In this document: one piece after another, positions 50,668 through 59,969 of the stretch
Layout of the letters: each line of letters opens with the position of its first letter
Numbering within the stretch: the first letter of the stretch is position 1
Assembly (NCBI RefSeq): GCF_044464525.1
Contig: NZ_JBIQLE010000005.1
Span: 1-64,000 of the forward strand
Direction of reading: 5' to 3'
Length of the DNA: 64,000 nucleotides
Origin: Pusillimonas sp044464525
GTDB lineage: Bacteria > Pseudomonadota > Gammaproteobacteria > Burkholderiales > Burkholderiaceae_B
The notes under the pieces: model-generated
The model's input: the letters and a program-made list of their open reading frames with translations, nothing else
What the model was told of the DNA's origin: nothing
The model's database searches: none
Program-made: the position numbers and the translations under genes

Positions 50668-51864
50668 ATGTCCCCCTCCCCTAAAGCCTCCTACGCACGC
50701 ACCTTGTATATCGGCTCCTTGGTTGCGCTGCTTTCGCTTGGCGTACGCGCCACCTTCGGCCTGTTCATGCAGCCCATGGGACTGGAAAACGGTTGGGGGC
50801 GCGATGTATTTTCGATGGCTTTCGCCATCCAGAATCTTTTCTGGGGCGTGGGCTCGATATTCATGGGCATATTGGCCGACCGTTTCGGCTCGGGCCGTAC
50901 AATCGCGGTCAGCGCGTTGCTGTATGCACTTGGCATGTTCGGCATGTATTACTCGCATACCGAGATGCAACTCTACTTTACGGCCGGCCTGCTGGTGGGC
51001 CTGGGTCAGGCCGGCACCACGTTTCCAGTCATTCTGCCCGTTGTGGCGCGTGCCGTTCCCCTGGCTTACCGCAGCACCGCCATGGGCTTGGCCAGTGCCG
51101 GAGGCATGCTTGGGCAGTTCCTTATCGTGCCCGGAGCGCAAGTGCTGATCACCAGCACCGACTGGACGAGCGCGCTGTGGGTAATGTCTTTACTCATGGC
51201 CGCGGCTATTCCGCTTGCCGTATTCTTGAAGGGACGTCCCGACACTCCTGCCGGCACGCTTTCCCTGGGCGGCGCCGTCCGCCAGGCCCTGGCCCACAAA
51301 TCGTTCCACTTGCTGTTCTGGAGCTATTTTGTCTGCGGCTTCCATACGGCCTTCGTTACCTTGCACCTGCCGGCATACCTGACCGACGGCGGCCTGAACG
51401 CCGGCCACGGCGCAACGGCTCTGGCCCTGATCGGGCTGTTCAATATCTTCGGCTGCTACGGCGCAGGCAAGCTGGGCGAACGCATCAGCAAGAAGACACT
51501 TCTTGCCTGGGTGTATTTCCTGCGCGTCTTCGGCATCATCTGGCTGATTTCCCTGCCCATGACCCCATTCGTGGTCTATGTGTTCGCCGCCTGGATGGGC
51601 TTGTTCTGGCTAGGCACAGTGCCGCTTACCCTGGGCCTGATCGGGCAGATCTACGGCTTGCGCTACGCCTCCACGCTATCGGGCATCGCGTTCCTGGGCC
51701 ATCAGGTGGGCAGTTTCGTAGGGGTCTGGTGGGGCGGCTATGCCTATCAAACCACCGGCAGCTATACAATGGTATGGATGGTCAGCATTGCGCTGGGTCT
51801 CCTCGCCGCGGTGCTTTGCCTGCCCATCAAGGAAAGGCCGCTGGCGGCGCCGGCGGCGGCTTGA
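50668..51864 (+). CDS. MFS transporter
   Basis: A 398-residue 12-helix transporter with the loop motif GILADRFGSGRTIAV near residue 68. FGLFMQPMGLENGWGRDVFS near residue 30 resembles the oxalate/formate antiporter-like MFS branch. The start is ATG 50668 (MSPSPKAS); the longer ORF adds 53 non-homologous residues. It is divergent from the peroxidase-sox operon; TATAAT at 50592-50597 is a possible -10. Whether it exports sulfur compounds or imports acids is unknown. Confidence 0.9.
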   Translation: MSPSPKASYARTLYIGSLVALLSLGVRATFGLFMQPMGLENGWGRDVFSMAFAIQNLFWGVGSIFMGILADRFGSGRTIAVSALLYALGMFGMYYSHTEMQLYFTAGLLVGLGQAGTTFPVILPVVARAVPLAYRSTAMGLASAGGMLGQFLIVPGAQVLITSTDWTSALWVMSLLMAAAIPLAVFLKGRPDTPAGTLSLGGAVRQALAHKSFHLLFWSYFVCGFHTAFVTLHLPAYLTDGGLNAGHGATALALIGLFNIFGCYGAGKLGERISKKTLLAWVYFLRVFGIIWLISLPMTPFVVYVFAAWMGLFWLGTVPLTLGLIGQIYGLRYASTLSGIAFLGHQVGSFVGVWWGGYAYQTTGSYTMVWMVSIALGLLAAVLCLPIKERPLAAPAAA

Positions 51865-51949
51865 TGCGCTCGCCTCCATGCCATGCGCTGCGCGCCATGA
51901 ACCAGCAGCCTCATCGCTGCCAGCCTTGTTAGTTGCATAGGTCGATACC

Positions 51950-52123
51950 ATGTACGATTCATCCAGCCAGTTGCCGCATGAAAACAAACCCCGGCGCTTC
52001 AAGCCCGCCCGGGTGGCCGGTCTGGCATTGCTGGCCGCGGTGCTGGCGCTGGCCTTCGTCGGCCACCTCACCCCCGACATGAAGGTGCAATGGGCCAATT
52101 TCGTGTCGATGTGCGGGTTTTAA
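51950..52123 (+). CDS. Small single-helix membrane protein
   Basis: A 57-residue ORF from ATG 51950 to TAA 52121-52123. A polar basic N-terminus (PHENKPRRFKP) is followed by a hydrophobic helix (VAGLALLAAVLALAFVGHL) and a short tail ending NFVSMCGF. The even amino-acid composition and clear topology suggest a real inner-membrane micro-protein. Ribosome-site support is weak. Function unknown; it lies between an MFS gene and the TonB receptor. Confidence 0.5.
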   Translation: MYDSSSQLPHENKPRRFKPARVAGLALLAAVLALAFVGHLTPDMKVQWANFVSMCGF

Positions 52124-52213
52124 GGCGTCGTCACAAAAAAATGGCGCCGGAATAATCTCCCGCGCCAAAGGTTTCAAGGCCGCTCCGCGCAACGACGGCG
52201 GGCGTCCCCAGGC

Positions 52214-54202
52214 TCAAAAGTCCACGGTCAGGCCGGCGTAATAGCGGCGGCCGTCAAGGTGCTTTCCATACATTTCGCTTTCGATCTTCTTGTCGAACAC
52301 GTTGTATATGCCCACGAATCCGCTTACGTTGCGATTGAAGCGATAGTTGGCGCCGACGTCCACCAAGGTGTATGAAGGAAGGCGATCCTCGCCGCCATCG
52401 ATGGTGTCGCTCTTGAACTTCAGCTTGCCCCATACGCCCAGTTGGCTGGAGGCCGTCCAGTTCAGGCCCAGGTTGAACATGTGCCTGGGCGTATTGTTGA
52501 ATGGCTTGCCGGCGTCGGCGCCGCTCTTGATCTCGCTGTCTGAATAGGTGTAGTTTGCGGTCAGGCGCACGTCGCCGATAGGCATGCCGAAGCTGGCCTC
52601 GACGCCTTTCAAGTCGGCCGAATCCAGGTTGATGTACTGCTGGATGCTTTCGCGGGTTTCGCCGTTGTAGGTGCAGCTTGGCGGGGCGCCGGCCGGAGTC
52701 CTGCAAACATAATGCTTGTCGATCTTGTCCTTGAAGCGGGTGTAGTAGGCCATCACGCCGAAGTCCATCTGCTCGGGCGTGGTCCACGCAAAGCCCAGCT
52801 CGTAGTTGGTGCTGCGCTCGGGCTGAAGGTCGTTATTGCCCATGTCCCACGAACGGCCGCGCCCGGCCTGTTCGACAATATTGCTGTCGGCCTGCTTGAG
52901 CGTCGGCGTCCGGAAGCCGCCGCTGACTCCGCCCTTGAGCACCAGGTTGTCGTTCAGGTGGTACACGCCGTACAGCCTGGGCGTGACGTGATTGCCGTAA
53001 TGCTCGTTCTTGTCCAGGCGGACGCCGCCTGTCAGGGCGAAGCTGTCGGTCAGGTAGTACTCGTCCTCGGCAAACACGGCGGCCTGCCAACGCGAAAGAT
53101 TCAGTGTCTTCGAACCCGGAAAGCGATCCGCATCGTGCAGGGTTTCCTCCTTCTTGTATTCGGCGCCCACCGAAAGCACATGCGACTCGAACGGCATCAC
53201 CGACTTCGTGTTGAAAATGGTGGACTTGTACTCCGACTCGTTCGTGCTGTTGACGATGGTGACGTCTTCGCTCAAGACATAGGTTTTGGTGTTGGCGTTG
53301 GAGCCCCACTTCCAGTCATGGGTCAGGCCGTAGTGGACCCGCTTGTTGTCCATGTCCATGGGGGTGCCCGACTTTGCGGTGCGCAGGTTGTCGGTGGTGG
53401 TGATTCCGCCCTCGAATTGCAGGCTGTGGTTGTCCGTCAGTATCCAGTCGAGCTTGGCGTTGTTCGACGTGATGCGCTGGTCCGCATAGCCGGATTCGAT
53501 GTCGTCCTCTGCCCGTCGAAAATGCGAGCCGTACACGGTCAGGCCCAGGCGTTTATCGACCAAGGGGCCGCTTAGGTAATACCGGCCCTGGTAGGCGTTG
53601 CCGGCTTCGGAATGCTGCTGCATGGTCGTGTCCAGGGTGACGCTGCCTGTCCAGGTGTCCGAGACTTTCTTGGTGATGACGTTGATCACCCCGCCCAGAG
53701 CGCTTGAGCCATACAGCGAAGACATCGGCCCCCGAATCACCTCGATCCGCTCGATGGCCGACACGGGCGGCAGCCAATTGGCCTGAGCGCCTCCGCCAAA
53801 GCCGTTGTAATACACCTCGGAGGACGAGCCCAGCGGCTTGCCGTCGACAAGGAATAGCACGTATTGCTCTCCCATGCCGCGGATGTTCACCTGGGTGTTT
53901 TCCAGCTTGCCGCCGGCGCCGCCCTCGATCGACACGCCGGGCACATCCTGGAGCGCGTCGGTGATGTTGCGGTAGGCCTTTCCCTCCAATTCCTCTTTGG
54001 GAATGACCGTGATGGTGGCCGGCGCATCGGCGATCATCTGCTCGAAACCCGAAGCGGTGACCACGACGTTGGGCAATACCGTCACTTCTTCGCCCGTCGC
54101 CGAGGCGGGCAGCGCCAAGGCGGCCAGGGCCGCGGTGGCGTATACAAGGCGATGACGCTTGGGCAGGCGGCACCCGGCGCGAGTCGATCGACGAACAAAC
54201 AT
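52214..54202 (-). CDS. TonB-dependent outer-membrane receptor (siderophore type)
   Basis: A 662-residue receptor. After a signal peptide ending near ASATGEE comes a TonB-box-like NVVVTASG, then the plug (LQDVPGVSIEGG, VNIRGMGEQYVLFLVDG, RIEVIRGPMSSLYGSSALGG) and a barrel ending in the typical aromatic residue (GLTVDF). The plug and the FepA/IrgA-like features suggest catecholate or other ferric-siderophore uptake. GAGGGG precedes ATG 54202. It sits with a two-component system and the DUF3649-PepSY-DUF3325 operon. Confidence 0.9.
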   Translation of the reverse strand: MFVRRSTRAGCRLPKRHRLVYATAALAALALPASATGEEVTVLPNVVVTASGFEQMIADAPATITVIPKEELEGKAYRNITDALQDVPGVSIEGGAGGKLENTQVNIRGMGEQYVLFLVDGKPLGSSSEVYYNGFGGGAQANWLPPVSAIERIEVIRGPMSSLYGSSALGGVINVITKKVSDTWTGSVTLDTTMQQHSEAGNAYQGRYYLSGPLVDKRLGLTVYGSHFRRAEDDIESGYADQRITSNNAKLDWILTDNHSLQFEGGITTTDNLRTAKSGTPMDMDNKRVHYGLTHDWKWGSNANTKTYVLSEDVTIVNSTNESEYKSTIFNTKSVMPFESHVLSVGAEYKKEETLHDADRFPGSKTLNLSRWQAAVFAEDEYYLTDSFALTGGVRLDKNEHYGNHVTPRLYGVYHLNDNLVLKGGVSGGFRTPTLKQADSNIVEQAGRGRSWDMGNNDLQPERSTNYELGFAWTTPEQMDFGVMAYYTRFKDKIDKHYVCRTPAGAPPSCTYNGETRESIQQYINLDSADLKGVEASFGMPIGDVRLTANYTYSDSEIKSGADAGKPFNNTPRHMFNLGLNWTASSQLGVWGKLKFKSDTIDGGEDRLPSYTLVDVGANYRFNRNVSGFVGIYNVFDKKIESEMYGKHLDGRRYYAGLTVDF

Positions 54203-54340
54203 GATTCCCCTCTATTTCTGAATTTCTCGGTTATTTCAAGCCAAACCGGCAGATTGACTAAATACGAATCAATCTTATTATTTGTTGAAACCAGGGAATT
54301 TTAAGGACTGACTCTGACTGAAATCTGACGTGCGGGCGAC

Positions 54341-55669
54341 TCAGTTCGCAATGGCGAAGGTCAGGCGCAGCACACACGGCGCCGACTGGACGAAACAGGC
54401 GTCCCCTCCGGCATTGCGCATGACGCGGCGAACGATGGCCAGGCCCAGCCCCGAGCCGTCGCCATCCTGCCTGCCCTTGCGAAAGCGGCGGAACAGCTCG
54501 TCCTGAGATGCCAAAGGAATACCTTCGCCTTCGTCGGAAATATCCACGGCTGCAAGCCCGTCGTCGCATGCAAGCAGGCGTACCCGCACAACGCCCGCAC
54601 CATGATGCAAGGCATTCTCGACCACATTGCGGACAGCTTCGCGCAATTGATCCGGATGGCCCAGGACCCAGACAGCCTCCGCCTCCACCCCTGCGAAAAC
54701 CTCGACGACCCGCCCGCGATCATCAAACAAGGGCAGCAGCTTGGCGACGGCTTCCCGCACGATGCGCGGCAGATGCGTGCGATGCGAGCCCGCCAGCGCT
54801 GCGTCCTGCGAGCCGCAATCGGCACGGGCCAGCAATAAAAGCTGGTTGACCAGTTTGCAAGCCTGCACGACTTCGCGTTTTACCGTATCCCAGTCGACCG
54901 GGCCGCCGCTGTCGCATTTTTGCAGCCGCAGGCTCAGCACCGCCAGGGGCGTGCGCAATTCGTGGGCTGCGTCGGCGACAATACGTTGCTCATACGCATA
55001 GGCTTGCGACAAACGCTCGAGGCCGTCATTGGCCGCCTTGGCCAGCGGCATGATCTCGCGCGGAAGTTTGTCCAGCGGAATGCGCCGCCCCGGATCGTGC
55101 GGACCGATGTCCGCGGCCAGCCTCGCCGCCTGCCTGACCGGACGCAAGGTCCAGTGCAACAGCGCGAGCACCAGCGCCAGCCCCAGCAAGCTGAAGGGCG
55201 CCAGGACGAGCAGCCCCTGCAACACCCGCGTCTGGAGAAAATTTTCTATCATCCTGCTCTCGAGGCGATCTTCCTTGGCCACCATCAGGATGGAACCGTC
55301 GTGCAGAGGAACCGGAACACTGATGATTCGCCCGCTGTGCATGGCCCAGCGGAAGCGGCTGGCCTCTTCGGCGAAAGAGCCTTGCTTGAGACGGCGCGGC
55401 CGCTCGAGATTGCTCGAATACCACAAGACCTTGCCATCGCCGTCGTAAAGCGTATAAGACATCTCACCGCCCCGCTGCCGCAAGGGAAGCCGATTGGGAT
55501 CGCGATGCGATAAGAAATCCTCGGCGATTTCCTGGGCATGGATGTAGACCATGCCTCGGCGCAACTGGTCGCGCGTATCGAACAAATGGTAGGCCAGCAC
55601 GCCAAAACCCAGCAAGAACGCGGCCAGCAGCGAAACCAGGACCCGGCATCGGAGACTATGGGCGCACAT
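54341..55669 (-). CDS. Sensor histidine kinase (PmrB/QseC type)
   Basis: A 442-residue kinase. Membrane helices at about 9-28 and 150-172 enclose a 120-residue periplasmic sensor, followed by a HAMP-like linker. The phospho-acceptor is H236 in ADAAHELRTPL, and the ATPase domain contains NALHHGAGVVRV, DEGEGIPL and SGLGLAIVRR. The start is ATG 55669, overlapping the response-regulator gene by 14 bp, so the pair is translationally coupled. Its position next to the TonB receptor suggests metal or siderophore sensing (inference). Confidence 0.92.
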   Translation of the reverse strand: MCAHSLRCRVLVSLLAAFLLGFGVLAYHLFDTRDQLRRGMVYIHAQEIAEDFLSHRDPNRLPLRQRGGEMSYTLYDGDGKVLWYSSNLERPRRLKQGSFAEEASRFRWAMHSGRIISVPVPLHDGSILMVAKEDRLESRMIENFLQTRVLQGLLVLAPFSLLGLALVLALLHWTLRPVRQAARLAADIGPHDPGRRIPLDKLPREIMPLAKAANDGLERLSQAYAYEQRIVADAAHELRTPLAVLSLRLQKCDSGGPVDWDTVKREVVQACKLVNQLLLLARADCGSQDAALAGSHRTHLPRIVREAVAKLLPLFDDRGRVVEVFAGVEAEAVWVLGHPDQLREAVRNVVENALHHGAGVVRVRLLACDDGLAAVDISDEGEGIPLASQDELFRRFRKGRQDGDGSGLGLAIVRRVMRNAGGDACFVQSAPCVLRLTFAIAN

Positions 55670-56345
55670 GCCCGTCTCCGGCAACCAACCGGTATCCCAA
55701 ACCTCGCACAGTATCGATGTGGACGCTCGCACCCGCGGCCTCGAGCTTGCGCCGCAGGCGCGATATCAGCGCCTCGACGGCGTTGAGCGTCACGCCTTCG
55801 CTGTGCGCATACAGGCGCTCTTCGAGAACGTCTTTGATCACAAGACGGGGCGCCGAGCGCAGCAATTCTTCGAGCAGCATGGCTTCGCGGCGCGGCAGGC
55901 GCAGCACCTTGCCCGACACCGTGGCATGGCGAAATTCCGGCTCGTAGGAAAGATTACCCTGCGTAAGCGCGATGAAGCCGTGGGCGGAACGCCGCAACAC
56001 CGCGCGGACGCGCGCCTCGAGTTCCGCCACCTCGACGGGTTTGAGCACATAATCGTCCGCACCCGCGTTCAGGCCCGCCAGTTTGCTTTCGAGCGCATCG
56101 CGTGCGGTAAGAACGATGCAGGGCACTGGTCCGTTGCGGCTGGCGTTGCGGGCGGCCAATACCTCGATGCCATCCATGTCGGGCAGGCCCAGGTCAAGAA
56201 TGATGGCATCGTAGCGGGCCACCTCCATGGCATCCATGGCCTGCCTGCCCGTGCTTGCCAAGTCAACGACAAAGCCGCAGCGCTGCATGTGTTCACCCAG
56301 CAAGCCCCTTAACGGGCCATGGTCGTCGACGATCAGAAGTTTCAT
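55656..56345 (-). CDS. Response regulator (OmpR/PmrA family)
   Basis: A 229-residue regulator. Phosphorylation site D51 lies in ILDLGLPDMDG, the acidic pocket is VDD near residue 7, and K101-region KPVEVAE closes the receiver domain. The C-terminal winged helix carries ISRLRRKLEAAG and VRGLGYRL. The start is ATG 56345; the ORF continues upstream across the divergent promoter. Divergent from the DUF3649 operon, which it may control. Confidence 0.93.
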   Translation of the reverse strand: MKLLIVDDHGPLRGLLGEHMQRCGFVVDLASTGRQAMDAMEVARYDAIILDLGLPDMDGIEVLAARNASRNGPVPCIVLTARDALESKLAGLNAGADDYVLKPVEVAELEARVRAVLRRSAHGFIALTQGNLSYEPEFRHATVSGKVLRLPRREAMLLEELLRSAPRLVIKDVLEERLYAHSEGVTLNAVEALISRLRRKLEAAGASVHIDTVRGLGYRLVAGDGHVRP

Positions 56346-56447
56346 GCAGCAATCCATTTTCAGGCCATGGAAGCACGTCAGCCAGCCATCAGCAAAAGCT
56401 TGCATTATATGCTCCAAAATGAAATTGATAGTCGTTCGCATTCAATT

Positions 56448-56762
56448 ATGAGCACACGGAAAACAAACAAACCACAAAAGCTGCCGCCGACCGCCCACAG
56501 GTGGAACATCGCCTCGCGCACGCTACTGGCGGTGGCGGGCGGCTACGCCATTGCCGCCGCGGCCACGGCAAGCCTCAGCCTGGCGCTGCCCCTGCCGCGC
56601 GCACAAGCGGTGATGGCCGCCACGCTGCTGTCGTTCGCGCTGTACTGCGCCCTGGCCGTTTGGGCCTACAGCGCCGCCACGGCGCGCCGGGCCTGGGCAG
56701 TGGCCGCCGTCCTGGCAGTGCTTCCGGCGGGTCATTTGGCATTAAGGTGGGCTACGGCATGA
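56448..56762 (+). CDS. DUF3649 iron-uptake-associated membrane protein
   Basis: A 104-residue protein with three hydrophobic segments (from TLLAVAGGYAIAAAATASL). It fits DUF3649, a small family found beside PepSY proteins in iron-uptake loci. Its stop overlaps the next start (ATGA at 56759-56762). It is the first gene of a tightly coupled three-gene operon. Confidence 0.75.
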   Translation: MSTRKTNKPQKLPPTAHRWNIASRTLLAVAGGYAIAAAATASLSLALPLPRAQAVMAATLLSFALYCALAVWAYSAATARRAWAVAAVLAVLPAGHLALRWATA

Positions 56763-58351
56763 ACGGACTCGGATTGCGCCAGGCCAATTCCTGGCTCCAC
56801 ACATGGTCGGGCCTATTGCTGGGCTGGCTGCTGTACGCGGTTTTCTTCACGGGGGCGCTGAGCTTTTTTCGCGACGAGATCAGCTTCTGGATGCAGCCCG
56901 ATCAACATGCATCGGCCGCCCACGCCGAGGCGCCCCAACGCGCTGTGGAGGCCATGCATTCCATGGCGCCCGACGCATCGCTATGGACGATCACCCTTCC
57001 CGGCCCGCGCAACCCCACTATCCAGGCGCGGTGGTTCGAGCAGGGCGAGCGGCGCAGCAAGTTCGGCGGGCAACGCGCCGTGCTGGACGGAACCACGGCG
57101 CGGCCGCTGCCCGTACGTGAATCACGCGGCGGAGACTTTCTGTATCGCTTTCATTTCGAGCTGTATGGCATGCCCCGCGTGGCGGCCCGCTGGATCGTCG
57201 GCATCGCCACGATGATGATGCTGGTGGCGATCATCAGCGGGATCATCACGCACAAGAAGATTTTCGCGGACTTCTTCACCTTCCGGCCGCGCAAGGGGCA
57301 ACGCTCGTGGATGGACGCGCACAACGTCCTGGCCGTGCTGGCGCTGCCCTTTCACCTGATGATCACATACAGCGGCTTGCTGCTGCTGATGTTCATGCTG
57401 ATGCCCTGGGGCGTGGACAGCGCCTACGGGGGCGACCGGCAGACTTTCTTCTCGGAACGGGGCAATCGAGCGGTTGCCGGCGCGCAAACGCCCGCCACCG
57501 AAAAAGTGCCGGCGCCCCTGACCGCCATCGCCCCCCTGGTTCGGCAAGCTCGGGACAGGTGGCCCGGCGGGCTCGAGCAGATTACAGTCACCGACCCGGG
57601 CACCAGCCACGCGATTGTCGAGCTGCGTGAACGGGGCGCAAGCAGCCTGCTCGACCGGGGCAGAAGCGAACGGCTGCTGTTCGACGGCGTAAACGGAACG
57701 CCGCTGGAGTCGCCCGAACAAGCCGGGCCCGACGCCTTCTCGGCCATCTACAACGTTTTTTCCAGCCTCCATCTGCTGCGCTTTGCCGACACCTGGCTGC
57801 GCTGGCTGTTCTTCGTCGGCGGTGTGCTGGGTTCGGCCATGATCGCCTCGGGCATGATCTTGTGGGTGGTCAAGCGCCTGCCGCAGCGCCGCAAGCACGG
57901 CAGCCACCTGGGTCACCGCATGGTCGAGGGCTTGAACGTGGCAAGCCTTGCGGGCCTGCCAGTGGCCATCAGCGCCTATTTCTGGGCCAACCGCCTGCTG
58001 CCCGTCTCGATACAGGCGCGCGCCGATTCCGAAATTCTGGTGTTCTTCCTGGGCTGGGCAGCCTGCCTCATTCACGCTTTCCTTAGGCCGCATCGCAAGG
58101 CATGGCGGGAGCAGCTAAGCATCCTCGCCCTTTTGCTGGCCCTGCTTCCCTTGTACGACCTGCTTCAGGGCGCCGGCCGGCTGTCAGTGGCGCTGTCCAA
58201 TGGAAGCTGGGTGGCGGCGGGCATGGATCTTACACTGCTAGGTTTTGCAGCGCTGGCGGTTGCAGGCGTCTACTTCATGAGAGCCGGCAGACAAAAACCG
58301 GTCCGGCGGCCGTCAAGGTCGGCAGAAGGCATCGAAGGGGCGGCGCCATGA
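56759..58351 (+). CDS. PepSY-associated transmembrane protein
   Basis: A 530-residue membrane protein. It has at least five membrane helices and the PepSY_TM pattern: an N-terminal HTWSGLLLGWLLYAVFFTGAL, two periplasmic loops (about 45-130 and 225-320), and SWMDAHNVLAVLALPFHLMI, whose histidines resemble the heme- or metal-binding positions of PiuB-like reductases. Such proteins are thought to reduce or release iron from siderophores at the inner membrane. The start is ATG 56759 inside the ATGA overlap. Confidence 0.85.
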   Translation: MNGLGLRQANSWLHTWSGLLLGWLLYAVFFTGALSFFRDEISFWMQPDQHASAAHAEAPQRAVEAMHSMAPDASLWTITLPGPRNPTIQARWFEQGERRSKFGGQRAVLDGTTARPLPVRESRGGDFLYRFHFELYGMPRVAARWIVGIATMMMLVAIISGIITHKKIFADFFTFRPRKGQRSWMDAHNVLAVLALPFHLMITYSGLLLLMFMLMPWGVDSAYGGDRQTFFSERGNRAVAGAQTPATEKVPAPLTAIAPLVRQARDRWPGGLEQITVTDPGTSHAIVELRERGASSLLDRGRSERLLFDGVNGTPLESPEQAGPDAFSAIYNVFSSLHLLRFADTWLRWLFFVGGVLGSAMIASGMILWVVKRLPQRRKHGSHLGHRMVEGLNVASLAGLPVAISAYFWANRLLPVSIQARADSEILVFFLGWAACLIHAFLRPHRKAWREQLSILALLLALLPLYDLLQGAGRLSVALSNGSWVAAGMDLTLLGFAALAVAGVYFMRAGRQKPVRRPSRSAEGIEGAAP

Positions 58352-58686
58352 ACTGGACCAGTCTGCTTCTGGGATTCTGCGGCTTGACCCTGCTGGCCCT
58401 GAGGATGGAGCGGCATCGGGAACAGGTTTGGGGAGATCGGCCGTTGGCGGCCGCGCCTTTCGTCTTCACGAGCGGCGGTTGGCTGCTGCTTGGCCTGGCC
58501 GCCATACCGCCCATCAGCCGGCATGGCGCATCCATAGGCCTGGCGGTATGGGCGGGCGAACTGACCATCGCCGCAATGGCGGTGGTGCTCTTGCATACGT
58601 ACGCACCGCGGCGGGTTCCGTCAGTGCTCGCGGCGGTCGCTGCTGTGGCGCTTGCGGCGACGCTGATTACCGAAAGCCTTATGTAA
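58348..58686 (+). CDS. DUF3325 membrane protein
   Basis: A 112-residue protein with three to four hydrophobic segments and the N-terminal MERHREQVWG typical of DUF3325. It begins in an ATGA overlap with the PepSY gene stop. This DUF3649-PepSY-DUF3325 order is a recurrent iron-related arrangement in proteobacteria. Its function is unknown. Confidence 0.78.
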   Translation: MNWTSLLLGFCGLTLLALRMERHREQVWGDRPLAAAPFVFTSGGWLLLGLAAIPPISRHGASIGLAVWAGELTIAAMAVVLLHTYAPRRVPSVLAAVAAVALAATLITESLM

Positions 58687-58741
58687 GCGGCGATCTCGTA
58701 GAATAGAGAGCTTTGCCATCTCTCGAGTAGGAACCACATTC

Positions 58742-59938
58742 ATGAACGCCAGCCGGAACGGCTCCATGGTCCTTGTGCTGGGCATGCTTGCCGCCACCGG
58801 TCCGATGGCCATAGACATGTACCTGCCCAGCATTCCCGCCATGGCCGGAGCGCTGAACGCCGGCGAAGGGGCTGTGCAGCTTACGCTGATGACTTTCTTC
58901 GTCGGCCTTATGCTGGGCCAGCTGGCCTACGGCCCACTGTCGGATAAGTACGGCCGCAAGCCCCTGGCATATCTGGGCCTGACCATCTTCACCCTTGGTT
59001 CAGTCGCCTGCGCCCTGGCCACGGACATTTCCCAATTGCTGTGGCTGCGATTTTTGCAGGGCATCGGCGGATCCATCGGCATGGTCATCGCTTTTGCCGT
59101 CATCAAAGATCATTTTTCCGGGCCGGACGTGGGAAAGATGATGTCGCTGGTGCTGGCGGTACTGGGGATCACGCCGGTGCTGGCGCCGCTTGGCGGTGAC
59201 CTGCTTCAGAACATCGGGTCATGGCGCAGCATTTTCTGGTTCATGGTAGCTTTTGGCATCGTGCTCATGGCGATGGTAGCCACGCTGCTGCCCGAAACCC
59301 GCAAGCCGGCCGAGCGGCAAAGCTTCGTACTAGGACAAACCTTCCAAAACTACGGCCGCATCTTCATCGACCGGCGGTTCATTCCTTTTACATTGGCGCT
59401 ATGCACGGCCCAAGCGGGCTTCTTCGCCTACCTTGCCGGGTCGGCCAGCGTGTTTATTTCAGAGCACGGCCTGTCTCCCACACAGTTCAGCCTGATTTTC
59501 GGCGTCAATGCCATAGGCTTGATGGCGGCGGCGCTGCTCAATCCCACTCTGCACCGGCGCATGGGCCCGATGGGCACTTTCCGCTACCTGGGTATTTTGT
59601 ATTTCGCGGTATTGGCGTTGCTGCTTGTCTATCTGCTGCTTGGCGGCGCGAGCATCATCGTATGGAGCGCCGGCCTGTTCGTTGCTGTGGCGTCGCTGGG
59701 CTTTCTTATGCCCACGGGCAGCCAACTGGCCTTGATGCAACAGGGCCAATATGCGGGCACGGCCTCGGCGCTGATGGGCTCGATGCAGTTCGGCTTTGGC
59801 GCGCTGATATCCGGCGCCTCGGGGGCCCTGGCCCATTTTGGCGGGCTGGGCTTGACGACGATCATGGCCGCCTGCGCCTTAATCTCGATGCTGATCTGCC
59901 TGTTCTGGTTTCCGAAAAAACTGGACGCCTCGGCCTAA
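58742..59938 (+). CDS. Bcr/CflA-family multidrug efflux MFS transporter
   Basis: A 398-residue, 12-helix drug:proton antiporter. The DMYLPSIPAMA motif at residues 25-35 is characteristic of Bcr/CflA, and loop 2-3 reads GPLSDKYGRKPLAYLGL. QGIGGSIGMVIAFAVIKD covers helix 4-5. Typical cargoes are bicyclomycin, sulfonamides or chloramphenicol, but specificity cannot be read here. It is 55 bp after DUF3325. Confidence 0.93.
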   Translation: MNASRNGSMVLVLGMLAATGPMAIDMYLPSIPAMAGALNAGEGAVQLTLMTFFVGLMLGQLAYGPLSDKYGRKPLAYLGLTIFTLGSVACALATDISQLLWLRFLQGIGGSIGMVIAFAVIKDHFSGPDVGKMMSLVLAVLGITPVLAPLGGDLLQNIGSWRSIFWFMVAFGIVLMAMVATLLPETRKPAERQSFVLGQTFQNYGRIFIDRRFIPFTLALCTAQAGFFAYLAGSASVFISEHGLSPTQFSLIFGVNAIGLMAAALLNPTLHRRMGPMGTFRYLGILYFAVLALLLVYLLLGGASIIVWSAGLFVAVASLGFLMPTGSQLALMQQGQYAGTASALMGSMQFGFGALISGASGALAHFGGLGLTTIMAACALISMLICLFWFPKKLDASA

Positions 59939-59969
59939 GGCGTGACGCCGGGCGCGGCCGCAATGCTTG

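Noticed and set aside
52712..53575. 287-residue plus-strand ORF
   Set aside because: Antisense to the TonB receptor barrel, which is well supported.
54240..54300. Fur box upstream of the TonB receptor
   Set aside because: The AT-rich stretch has only a loose resemblance to the 19-bp Fur consensus; not enough to call.
57122..58093. 323-residue minus-strand ORF
   Set aside because: Antisense to the PepSY gene; rich in Gln, His and Arg, the usual signature of a shadow frame in GC-rich DNA.
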